From assembly GCA_910587345.1 (NCBI GenBank), contig CAJUKH010000024.1:1-8947 (forward strand): a stretch of 8,947 nucleotides of DNA, in the 5' to 3' direction. How positions within the stretch are numbered: position 1 is the first letter of the stretch; each line of letters opens with the position of its first letter. This stretch comes from an uncultured Oscillospiraceae bacterium (GTDB lineage Bacteria; Bacillota; Clostridia; Oscillospirales; Oscillospiraceae). The notes beneath the pieces were generated by a model that was not told the origin of the DNA, made no database searches, and saw only the letters and a program-made list of their open reading frames with translations. Positions 1 to 5,199 of this stretch are shown here, in pieces. The translations under genes and the position numbers were made by a program.

Positions 1-5
1 CCTTG

Positions 6-13
6 CCTCCTCT
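6..13 (-). promoter_or_regulatory. Ribosome binding site of the next gene, beyond the left edge
   Basis: The minus strand reads AGAGGAGG here, followed by CAAGG up to the window edge. This matches the strong ribosome sites used elsewhere in the operon. The start codon would lie within a few bases left of position 1, so the operon most likely continues past mazF. The site lies next to the -35 box of the plus-strand promoter at 13-40. The start codon itself cannot be seen. Confidence 0.5.
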
Positions 14-40
14 TGACTTCTCAAGGAATTATGCTACAAT
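13..40 (+). promoter_or_regulatory. Plus-strand sigma-A (sigma-70) type promoter, extended -10
   Basis: The -35 box TTGACT is at 13-18 and the -10 box TACAAT at 35-40, separated by 16 bp. A TG at 32-33, one base before the -10 box, makes an extended -10 element. Each hexamer differs from consensus by one base. The predicted start of transcription is about 46-48. It points against the whole operon, and the only plus-strand element downstream is the terminator at 58-97. The match is unusually good for a chance hit in GC-rich DNA, but activity is inferred. Confidence 0.65.
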
Positions 41-46
41 GAAGTT

Positions 47-97
47 GCAGATCATGTAGCGGCTTCGGCTCCTTCGGGAGGCGGGGCTGCTCTTTTT
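47..97 (+). ncRNA. Candidate ~50-nt antisense small RNA
   Basis: This is the transcript predicted from the promoter at 13-40 to the terminator ending near 97. It would consist of about 11 nt of leader followed by the terminator hairpin. It is antisense to the operon mRNA between the mazF stop codon (96-98) and the ribosome site of the next gene (6-13). The layout resembles lambda OOP RNA, a short RNA with its own promoter and terminator that opposes an early operon. No open reading frame of useful length fits inside it. The boundaries are estimates, and no known RNA family was recognised. Alternatively the terminator may simply block antisense transcription entering mazF. Confidence 0.45.
58..97 (+). 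terminator. Plus-strand intrinsic terminator with UUCG tetraloop
   Basis: Positions 58-72 pair with 77-91 around the loop TTCG (73-76), with one G-G mismatch (68/81). The loop is closed by C72-G77, giving the very stable cUUCGg tetraloop. A TTTTT tract follows at 93-97. Three pairs are G-U (61/88, 64/85, 65/84) and form only in the plus-strand RNA; in the minus-strand RNA they become A-C mismatches and no U-tract follows. The structure is therefore a terminator for plus-strand transcription, not for the operon. The U-tract reaches the mazF stop codon. Confidence 0.75.
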
Positions 98-452
98 ATG
101 CCTTCAGCCCGATGCTGACCCGGAGAGCGTCATCGAGCTGACGCTCAGCGTCCGTATTCACGATGGTCCCCAGGTGGTTAAGCAAACAGCTCTTCTCAAT
201 GGTGATGATGTGCTCGCACAGGGCCGTACTGGGGCGCTTGACCCCGTGGCGGGGATACAGGTGGACGTGGGTGGGCAGCTTCTTCTTGTGGCTGCTGGTA
301 ACGATGACGGCAATCACGCTGCCACTGTTCACGTTGCCCCGGTCGTTCTGGATGATGACCACCGGGCGAACCCCGCTCTGACGAGTGAGCGGGTCCCTGG
401 CGAGGTCCGCCATGAAGATGTCACCCCTGCGGGGCTGCACATTCTTGGGCAT
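96..452 (-). CDS. mazF: MazF/PemK-family toxin (mRNA endoribonuclease)
   Basis: Members of this family are sequence-specific endoribonucleases of type II toxin-antitoxin systems. The 118-aa protein has the usual length and layout: RRGDIF near residues 8-13, SGVRPVVII at 26-34, VTSS at 51-54, LPTHV at 59-63, and a C-terminal CEHIITIEK segment at 79-87. Arg29 and Thr52 match the catalytic Arg and Thr of Bacillus MazF by position. The start at 452 is chosen because AGGAGG lies 9 nt upstream; the frame is open to 497, but that longer start lacks such a site. The gene overlaps the end of the 110-aa gene by 32 bp. No AbrB- or MetJ-like antitoxin is recognisable beside it. Orphan MazF-like proteins are common in phages of Firmicutes. 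The family call is firm; toxicity is inferred. Confidence 0.9.
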   Translation of the reverse strand: MPKNVQPRRGDIFMADLARDPLTRQSGVRPVVIIQNDRGNVNSGSVIAVIVTSSHKKKLPTHVHLYPRHGVKRPSTALCEHIITIEKSCLLNHLGTIVNTDAERQLDDALRVSIGLKA

Positions 453-753
453 GGTCTCTTTCCTCCTGAAGAATTTCCTCGACCGACCGGCTGGCATCCG
501 CCGCCTCTTTCAGAACAGCCATCATCTCCTCCAGCCGGACGGTAACGCTGAACGCCGTCTCTGGGACCGACACCGACACCGTACCCTCCGAGTAGCTCGC
601 CATGATTTTACAGGGATGGAGCCGGGGCTTCCCCTTGACGCTGACGGCCACGCTGTTCTTGGTGCGGTATCTGGCGATGGAACACTGGGCCCGGAGCTCC
701 ACGGCGTCCGAGATGCCGGACAGACGGGCAGGGACACGGGTTACTTCGCTCAT
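421..753 (-). CDS. Hypothetical protein, 110 aa, upstream of mazF
   Basis: I do not recognise this protein. The N-terminal two thirds alternate short polar and hydrophobic stretches typical of beta strands (for example NSVAVSVKGK and GTVSVSVPE). The last 40 residues look helical and charged (RLEEMMAVLKEA, SVEEILQEE). The start overlaps the stop of the MazG-like gene by ATGA, and GGAGG lies just upstream. The end overlaps mazF and carries the mazF ribosome site in its coding sequence. Antitoxins usually sit directly before their toxin, so this gene is the positional candidate for an antitoxin, but no antitoxin fold can be identified. The gene is well supported by its start signals and packing; its function is unknown. 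Confidence 0.75.
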   Translation of the reverse strand: MSEVTRVPARLSGISDAVELRAQCSIARYRTKNSVAVSVKGKPRLHPCKIMASYSEGTVSVSVPETAFSVTVRLEEMMAVLKEAADASRSVEEILQEERDHAQECAAPQG

Positions 754-1232
754 CCCTGCCCCTCCAATCTCTTCTGCAAGCGGAGCAGCTTTGTTGTTTT
801 GTGGTGCCCGACATCGCCACCGATGTCCAGCATCACCTTCAACTGGCTCAGCATGATTTCCACGTCGGCCACCTCTTCGGCGATGGCGTCCCGGTTATCC
901 TTGCCCCGCCAGAGCTTGCAGATTTCTTTCTGGAGCTCGGACATCTCCTCCAGCACCATCTTCATCTGGGCATCCTCACCCCATGTAGCGATGGCCCTTT
1001 GAAACACGCTCAACTCGTTCATCACTTTTGCACCTACTACTTTACTGATATTTTCAACGCTCTGATATTCTGGAGGTTTCAACTCATAGCCTGACAAAAA
1101 CATCTGAAATAACTGTTCTACGGTGTACCCAGATACTTTCTGTATACTCAAGTTCAATTCATCCAGCCTCATAAGTCTGGCGGAAATATGTCTGTACTGG
1201 TCTGCATACATATCTCCATCACCTTTCTTCAT
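750..1232 (-). CDS. MazG-like NTP pyrophosphohydrolase with N-terminal extension
   Basis: The C-terminal half (about residues 71-145) is an all-alpha MazG-like domain. It has the metal-binding pattern E95-E96-x2-E99 and, after a KLWRGKDN turn, E120-x2-D123. Such enzymes hydrolyse nucleoside triphosphates to monophosphates and pyrophosphate, and in phages are thought to adjust nucleotide or alarmone pools. The first 70 residues match no MazG part that I recognise and are encoded by clearly AT-richer DNA (22 G/C of 60 at 1021-1080, against 34 of 60 at 901-960). The start at 1232 overlaps the HD gene stop by ATGA and has AAGGAG 10 nt upstream. ATG 1211, after AGGTGAT, is an alternative. Met71 (ATG at 1020-1022), at the domain border, may have been the original start. 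Confidence 0.85.
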   Translation of the reverse strand: MKKGDGDMYADQYRHISARLMRLDELNLSIQKVSGYTVEQLFQMFLSGYELKPPEYQSVENISKVVGAKVMNELSVFQRAIATWGEDAQMKMVLEEMSELQKEICKLWRGKDNRDAIAEEVADVEIMLSQLKVMLDIGGDVGHHKTTKLLRLQKRLEGQG

Positions 1233-1834
1233 GCCTCCCCATCTCCTTCGTCCAGGTAGGTAGCCTGGAGGTCGGCGATGTGGGTCAGCACCGCCAGGGG
1301 GAACATCTCAAAGGCGTTGCCCACGGAATACCCGCCGGCCTTAAACTCGTTGTCGGAGAAGCCCATGTGCCAGCGGATCGCCATGGCCTCCTTCCTGCTG
1401 AGCTTCATGAAGCTGGAGATGATGTAGACCGATTTCTCACCGTGGCCGTAGGGGAGCTGGTCGTTCACGACATAGAACGGGTACTTCTCCCACTGGCCCT
1501 GTTCGTTCTTACGGTTCCGCATTTCCACACCATAGAAGTTGGCCTTGCAGATGTCGTGCAGGAGGCCGCAGATGGCGACGGTCTCCTCCTGCTGGGAATC
1601 GAGGTCATATGCTTCAGCCTCCATACCGCCCATGACACGCTCGTGGATATACATGGCCCGCAACCGTTCATAGACGTGGACGCTGTGCTCCACCAGCCCG
1701 CCAGGGCGGGACAGGTGGAAGCGGGTGCTGGCCGGGGCCGTGAAGAAGTCTGTGGACTCCAGCCACTTCAGGAACTCCTCGGCGCCGGGCCGGGTGATAT
1801 TCTCACGGTAGATTTCCAGGAACTTATCTTTCAT
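1229..1834 (-). CDS. HD-domain metal-dependent phosphohydrolase
   Basis: The 201-aa protein carries a full set of HD-superfamily metal ligands: His50 in GGLVEHS, His93-Asp94 in LLHDICK, His131 in the YGHGEKS segment, His156 in RWHMG, and Asp188 in HIADLQ. The extra histidines resemble the YhaM-like branch of HD proteins, which act on nucleotides or nucleic acids. The substrate cannot be read from sequence. GGAGG lies 7 nt before the ATG, and the stop overlaps the MazG-like gene by ATGA, so the two are probably translated together. The pairing suggests work on nucleotide pools or signals: dNTP hydrolysis, removal of cyclic or alarmone nucleotides, or RNA trimming. Family assignment is confident; role is inferred. 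Confidence 0.88.
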   Translation of the reverse strand: MKDKFLEIYRENITRPGAEEFLKWLESTDFFTAPASTRFHLSRPGGLVEHSVHVYERLRAMYIHERVMGGMEAEAYDLDSQQEETVAICGLLHDICKANFYGVEMRNRKNEQGQWEKYPFYVVNDQLPYGHGEKSVYIISSFMKLSRKEAMAIRWHMGFSDNEFKAGGYSVGNAFEMFPLAVLTHIADLQATYLDEGDGEA

Positions 1835-1858
1835 ATCGTTTCCTCCATTTCGCTTTAC

Positions 1859-2404
1859 TTATTGTATTTCATTGCCCCAGGCATCCCAGCCGCCCGTCCT
1901 TCGCCTTGCGAACAACTCAATTCGCGGCAAATCTCCGCATATCGCTACGATATAATCTCGTGTGCAGTCCGGCTTTCTGCTGTGTTCTCTCGTTGGCTGC
2001 AAAATACAACAACTTACATTTTTGGTTTTAGGCTTAATGCGGTTTTTCAGTCCTGGTTTAACTCCAATAAGGCAAATCTCATTGTTTTGTCTGGTGTAGT
2101 AGCCGCATCCAATCTTCGGTTTGCCGTTTTTCCCAATTTTGCACCAATCAAATGCAAGCCCGTAATACTCAAATCCCCAAGATTCGATAACTTTTAGTGC
2201 GTCGGGCAAACAAGGAAAACAGGCCCAAAGGAAAAGCATAGCATTTTCTTCAGATATATCTCTGACTGGCAAATCGCATATTTCTTCCGTACTCATGCTC
2301 GGATAATGCCTTTCGTTGTTCCTCGCCTTGCTTCCACTCTTAGGATTGCGCCACGGCGGGTCAGCATAAATAATTCCGTACTTTTTGTCAGGGAAAGGAA
2401 TCAT
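1859..2404 (-). CDS. MT-A70 family N6-adenine methyltransferase
   Basis: The protein transfers a methyl group from S-adenosylmethionine to N6 of adenine, most likely in DNA. It has the catalytic DPPW motif at residues 15-18 (IIYADPPW), HSRKP at 141-145, ELFAR at 163-167 and GWDAWGNE near the C-terminus, the usual order in compact phage MT-A70 proteins of about 180 aa. The start at 2404 gives an ATGA overlap with the 101-aa gene and places GGGAG upstream; the longer frame begins only at TTG (2425). No restriction endonuclease is nearby, so it looks like an orphan enzyme, perhaps protecting phage DNA from host restriction. The DNA is much AT-richer than its neighbours. Target sequence is unknown. 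Confidence 0.9.
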   Translation of the reverse strand: MIPFPDKKYGIIYADPPWRNPKSGSKARNNERHYPSMSTEEICDLPVRDISEENAMLFLWACFPCLPDALKVIESWGFEYYGLAFDWCKIGKNGKPKIGCGYYTRQNNEICLIGVKPGLKNRIKPKTKNVSCCILQPTREHSRKPDCTRDYIVAICGDLPRIELFARRRTGGWDAWGNEIQ

Positions 2405-2706
2405 CCGTGCGGTCTCCCGTTGCAAATGTCTTCGATTGTATCAGCAAGATTCGGAACGGAATCAATCCCGTACCCATGTAACATAGCCAATAGGTCTCCA
2501 GACGCTTTCTCCCTCAGCTCGCAAAGGTGAAGCCACCCATCGCTTTCCTCATACTCAAAACTTATATCCAACTCCGTACCTTGGTCGATGGGATATGTAA
2601 TGATTCGAGTATCGAAGCCCGATGGCTGATCTCCCTCTCCGCCCCACATGGACGGATTAGCCGTTTTAAGGTGTTTTTCTGCTATTTCCATCGCTTTCAA
2701 GCTCAT
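2401..2706 (-). CDS. Hypothetical protein, 101 aa
   Basis: I do not recognise a family. The protein is acidic and probably a small folded alpha/beta domain. It begins with a helix-like AMEIAEKHLKTA, continues with strand-like segments (TRIITYPI, LDISFEYEESD, GWLHLCELRE), and ends with a helical LADTIEDICNG. AGGAGGAG lies a few bases before the ATG at 2706. The stop overlaps the methyltransferase start by ATGA, so it is translationally coupled to it and may be a partner or a co-transferred passenger. Its base composition is lower in GC than the genes to its right. The gene is supported by start signals and packing; function is unknown. Confidence 0.75.
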   Translation of the reverse strand: MSLKAMEIAEKHLKTANPSMWGGEGDQPSGFDTRIITYPIDQGTELDISFEYEESDGWLHLCELREKASGDLLAMLHGYGIDSVPNLADTIEDICNGRPHG

Positions 2707-2719
2707 TTCGCTCCTCCTC

Positions 2720-3463
2720 TCAATCCCACGGAAACTCGCAACGCATATTCTCTTGGCCGACGATGGGCTTGAGACTGTCCTTCATAAACACTGGCTTCCC
2801 GGCAGCGTCGCAGTAGTTCACAATCTCCTTCACCCACGCCTTCTCCGGGACCACCTTCCCCTTCCGGTTCCCTGTCTCCGCTCCGACGATAAACCAGTTG
2901 ATATAGTCCAGGGCGCCGGAAGCTGGAGTGCCGAACGGGCCCAGCAGGGGCTCGATGCTGACGAACGTGTTCAAATGCTCCGAGTACATCATCTGGTCCG
3001 TTTCCGGGTGGGTCGCGGTAGAGCCGTACCAGAAATTATCCTGGTGCGGAAGGAGCGCCACTTCGTTCAGCTCCAGATACCGCTTTGGGTTCTTCGTCAG
3101 GAACAAGTAGCGATGCTGGGGAGCGGCGAGACAGGCATCCAGGACATCGACAATCCATTTCGTCGGGACCCACGAACCGAAGAGGTCCGCCATGGAACAG
3201 ACGAAAACGGTCTTGCCTTTGGTCTTCCTGGCCGGGTCTCCCAGCCGGTAGCGGTGAAACGTGGGGGCAAAGCCGTAGGGGTACGGGGGCCACGGCGGTC
3301 TGTCCTCCAAAACATGGAGGCCGCCGGGAAGAGGCGACGTATCGAATACCTTGCCGTCGAAGCGATGGGCGACTTTTTTGGCGTAGCAGTATTCGCACCC
3401 GTGGAGGCAGCCGGTAACGGGGTTCCAGGTCATGTCGCACCACTCGATCTTGGTGTCGTTCAT
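2720..3463 (-). CDS. DUF5131 family protein (phage Gp37/Gp68), radical-SAM-like
   Basis: The N-terminus reads IEWCDMTWNPVTGC and continues into a CX3CX2C motif formed by Cys19, Cys23 and Cys26 (CLHGCEYCYA). This is the hallmark of the phage Gp37/Gp68 (DUF5131) family and matches the 4Fe-4S binding pattern of radical SAM enzymes. Further family-like segments are VFVCSMADLFG, RYLFLTKNP, STATHPETD, VSIEPLLG and WFIVGAETG, which fit an alternating beta/alpha barrel. The length of 247 aa is normal. The reaction and substrate are not known to me. The start at 3463 overlaps the upstream stop by ATGA, with GAGGAGGG upstream encoded in the end of that gene. In some genomes this family pairs with a three-Cys-motif partner protein (TcmP); none is seen here. 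Confidence 0.9.
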   Translation of the reverse strand: MNDTKIEWCDMTWNPVTGCLHGCEYCYAKKVAHRFDGKVFDTSPLPGGLHVLEDRPPWPPYPYGFAPTFHRYRLGDPARKTKGKTVFVCSMADLFGSWVPTKWIVDVLDACLAAPQHRYLFLTKNPKRYLELNEVALLPHQDNFWYGSTATHPETDQMMYSEHLNTFVSIEPLLGPFGTPASGALDYINWFIVGAETGNRKGKVVPEKAWVKEIVNYCDAAGKPVFMKDSLKPIVGQENMRCEFPWD

Positions 3464-4347
3464 TCCTCTTTACCCTCCTCGCCCGGCTCTTCATACGGGT
3501 AGTCCTCCGGGTCCTCCTCGACGGGCTCCACAGGCTCCTCGTCAGCGGTCCACGCCGGGGAATGGATCTCGAACAGGGACTCGTCACACTCCTCGCAGAT
3601 GATGGAAACAGTGTCCGGGTTGCCTTCCACCTTGCCAGATGCCTTACAAACCAGCCTGTGACCGACGTGGGAGCTCAGGATTTCGCCGGAACAGTACAGG
3701 GTAGTATGAGGGTTGGCCGAGGTGAGGATGACCTTGTTGGCCTCTGTACGCACCGTATAATTGCCCATGGCCTCCAGCACCTTCATGGCGGTGCCATCGA
3801 AATTCAGGAGCCAGTAGAAGGTGTCCCACCGCTCCTTGAGTTCCTCGCTCTCCTGGCCTCCATCCTCGGGCTCTTCCTGCGGAGCCGGGAGAGCAGCGGC
3901 GCCGGCCGGGAGCGCCGGGGGATCATCGACGACGGTGTACTCAGCATCCACGACGGGACCGGTGCCTTCGCCGGGCTGGTCAAACAAGGTGGTCTGGCCG
4001 TTGTCGATGGGCCGCATGACATACTGGCAGAGCTCCTTGTCCCAGACCAGTTCCATGGAGCCGCCCAGAGAGCCGCTTTTCTTATCCTTGACCTGCATGA
4101 CGGTACTGATTTCGTGCTTGAACGTGGGCTTCACAATGTCCCGCATGGCATCGTAGCCGTTGCCCTGGAAGTCACGGGCCTGATCCTTCTCCAGCATCAC
4201 ACCCACCTTGATGGTGATTGTGGCATCCTCCACCTTCAGGTCCTCCATCTTGGTGAGGGTCTGGCGGAGCATGGCGTCGTAGTCGGACTTCAGGGCGTTG
4301 AAGGTGTCCCCGTTCAGGGACAGCGGGTAGATGTTCTGAGCTGTCAT
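3460..4347 (-). CDS. Hypothetical phage early protein, 295 aa, acidic tail
   Basis: I recognise no named domain, though the N-terminal 120 residues resemble conserved proteins of clostridial phage replication regions. Residues 1-115 look like one folded domain (ITIKVGVMLEKD, KPTFKHEISTVMQV, SMELVWDKELCQYV). QTTLF at 118-122 fits the QxxLF pattern of bacterial sliding-clamp binding peptides. Residues 125-170 are a Pro/Ala/Glu-rich, probably disordered linker containing AEYTVVDD, a motif also found in the RecT here. A second domain (about 172-262) has Cys219, Cys234 and the pair Cys251/Cys254 that may bind metal. The last 30 residues are strongly acidic. AGGAGG precedes the ATG at a good distance. 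A role in replication or repair is inferred from position and the possible clamp motif only. Confidence 0.8.
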   Translation of the reverse strand: MTAQNIYPLSLNGDTFNALKSDYDAMLRQTLTKMEDLKVEDATITIKVGVMLEKDQARDFQGNGYDAMRDIVKPTFKHEISTVMQVKDKKSGSLGGSMELVWDKELCQYVMRPIDNGQTTLFDQPGEGTGPVVDAEYTVVDDPPALPAGAAALPAPQEEPEDGGQESEELKERWDTFYWLLNFDGTAMKVLEAMGNYTVRTEANKVILTSANPHTTLYCSGEILSSHVGHRLVCKASGKVEGNPDTVSIICEECDESLFEIHSPAWTADEEPVEPVEEDPEDYPYEEPGEEGKEE

Positions 4348-4359
4348 AATCTGTTCCTC

Positions 4360-4587
4360 CTATGTGTTGTTCTTGATGTACTCGTTGCGGCAATCCTCGC
4401 AGCAGAAGTCGTGCCACTCTCCGAAGACCTGGGCCGATTTCCAGCCCATGCCGAAGAGCTTCTTCTGGAACGATTTGAAGTCAGGGTGGCCGTTGTCGAA
4501 GGGGTACTCCTCCTTCTTACCACACCGGTCACACTTGCAGACGATGGTGCCTTCCCCATGGATGACACCCCAGGACACATCTTTCAT
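4360..4587 (-). CDS. Small zinc-ribbon protein, 75 aa
   Basis: Two cysteine knuckles stand about 40 residues apart: Cys19-x2-Cys22 (CDRCGKKEE) and Cys63-x2-Cys66 (CEDCRNEY), with an additional Cys62. This spacing fits a single treble-clef or ribbon zinc site. Small proteins of this type are common in phage early operons, and their roles are mostly unknown; nucleic-acid or protein binding is plausible. The start overlaps the rusA stop by ATGA and has GGAGGTGA 6 nt upstream. The stop lies 12 bp before the 295-aa gene. No paralogue is visible in the window. Confidence 0.8.
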   Translation of the reverse strand: MKDVSWGVIHGEGTIVCKCDRCGKKEEYPFDNGHPDFKSFQKKLFGMGWKSAQVFGEWHDFCCEDCRNEYIKNNT

Positions 4588-5018
4588 GGCGTCTCACCTC
4601 CACATTCCCGGATGGTGACGACCACACGGGGCCGGTCGCTGTAAAACTTCCGAACCTGGGCATCCACAATCTGGGCGTCATCCCGGTAGGCGATCTCGTT
4701 CAGGGCGTCGCAGATGACCTTGCCGATGTTGTCGAAGTCAGGCTTCTTTGTGGGACGGATTTTGTGGTCAAGCATGGCCTGACGCTTCTTCTTGCTGACG
4801 GACTTCGGGATGGAGTAGTAGGCGATGACCCGGACATCCAACATGGCGTCATCCGGGAACCGGAACTCGTGGGTCTGCCGGCGATACTCGGTCTTCACCA
4901 AATTCTCATACAGAACCGTCTCTTCCGGCGTCCTGGGCTTTACATGGCCGCAGACGGTGGAGAATCGGGGTCGTCCCTTCCCTTGGGGCTCACCGAGGAT
5001 GCAGAAGTTAGCTCTCAT
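4584..5018 (-). CDS. rusA: RusA-type Holliday junction resolvase
   Basis: RusA enzymes are metal-dependent dimeric endonucleases that cut Holliday junctions symmetrically, here probably resolving branched phage DNA made during replication and annealing. The signature is present: KKPDFDNIGKVICDALN at residues 91-107, with Asp94, Asp96 and Lys100, then YRDDAQI with Asp113/Asp114 supplying the third catalytic Asp. The N-terminus GEPQGKGRPRF is also typical. Length from the chosen start is 144 aa. ATG 5018 is preferred because AAGGGAG lies 9 nt upstream; starting at 5066 would add 16 residues of uncharacteristic sequence inside the preceding gene. The start overlaps the 63-aa gene by 11 bp. Confidence 0.92.
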   Translation of the reverse strand: MRANFCILGEPQGKGRPRFSTVCGHVKPRTPEETVLYENLVKTEYRRQTHEFRFPDDAMLDVRVIAYYSIPKSVSKKKRQAMLDHKIRPTKKPDFDNIGKVICDALNEIAYRDDAQIVDAQVRKFYSDRPRVVVTIRECGGETP

Positions 5019-5199
5019 CCGTACCGGCTCCCTTCTTCGGAGAATCGGCGTCCGGGTTCCGTTCATACTCCAGGAAGTAGTCGTAGCTCTTGCCGGTGCC
5101 CCGACGCTGGGAGCCCTGCCGGACTGTGTACTTGTTCTTGACCAAGATGGAGGCCACGGCCAGCCGGTCGGCCTCCAGTCCGATGTAGATTCTATCCAT
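5008..5199 (-). CDS. Hypothetical protein, 63 aa
   Basis: I do not recognise this small protein. It starts with a compact helix-strand pattern (RIYIGLEADRLAVASILVKNKYTVRQG) and ends with a charged, probably disordered tail (ADSPKKGAGTDES). The start overlaps the end of the helicase loader by 8 bp, and GGAGGG, encoded in that gene, stands 6 nt before the ATG. Its stop overlaps rusA. The tight coupling at both ends supports it as a real gene. Its place between loader and resolvase hints at a DNA-processing role, but nothing in the sequence proves one. Confidence 0.7.
   Translation of the reverse strand: MDRIYIGLEADRLAVASILVKNKYTVRQGSQRRGTGKSYDYFLEYERNPDADSPKKGAGTDES

Larger units (their letters stand above)
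1856..2706. other. AT-rich two-gene segment (MT-A70 plus 101-aa gene)
   Basis: Base composition falls sharply relative to the flanks. A hand count gives 22 G/C of 60 at 1981-2040, against 42 of 60 at 3841-3900. The change covers the methyltransferase and, less strongly, the 101-aa gene, and the flanking HD and DUF5131 genes are GC-rich. This is what a recently acquired accessory cassette would look like. No flanking repeats, integrase or transposase are visible. Confidence 0.5.

Noticed and set aside
28..56. Minus-strand CATAAT at 28-33 as a -10 box for the next gene
   Set aside because: No hexamer resembling TTGACA lies 16-18 bp upstream on the minus strand and there is no extended -10. Read-through from the operon explains expression better.
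54..58. UACAU, the cleavage site known for Bacillus and Staphylococcus MazF, just downstream of mazF in the mRNA
   Set aside because: By eye the pentamer occurs about eight times on the minus strand of the window, close to the chance expectation for 8.9 kb, so there is no enrichment to support autoregulation.
54..59. ATG-TAG start-stop pair in the predicted small RNA
   Set aside because: There is no ribosome site upstream and such hexamers occur often by chance.
34..60. Inverted repeat GCTACA (34-39) and TGTAGC (55-60)
   Set aside because: The left arm overlaps the -10 box and lies outside the predicted plus-strand RNA. With only 6 bp and a 15-nt gap, it is weak evidence for an operator, though binding by a repressor cannot be excluded.
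453..497. Longer MazF start with 15 extra residues
   Set aside because: The internal ATG 452 has AGGAGG at 9 nt and begins the conserved domain; the extension is Arg-rich and only overlaps the neighbouring gene.
1280..2197. Long open frames on the plus strand (for example here, 2648-3502, 3562-4644 and 6822-7850)
   Set aside because: They run opposite to well-supported genes with recognised families, have no matching ribosome sites or family motifs, and have odd His/Leu/Val-rich composition. They arise from the GC-rich antisense strand.
5019..5066. Longer RusA start at 5066
   Set aside because: It would add residues not found at RusA N-termini and overlap the 63-aa gene by 59 bp; ATG 5018 has a suitable ribosome site.
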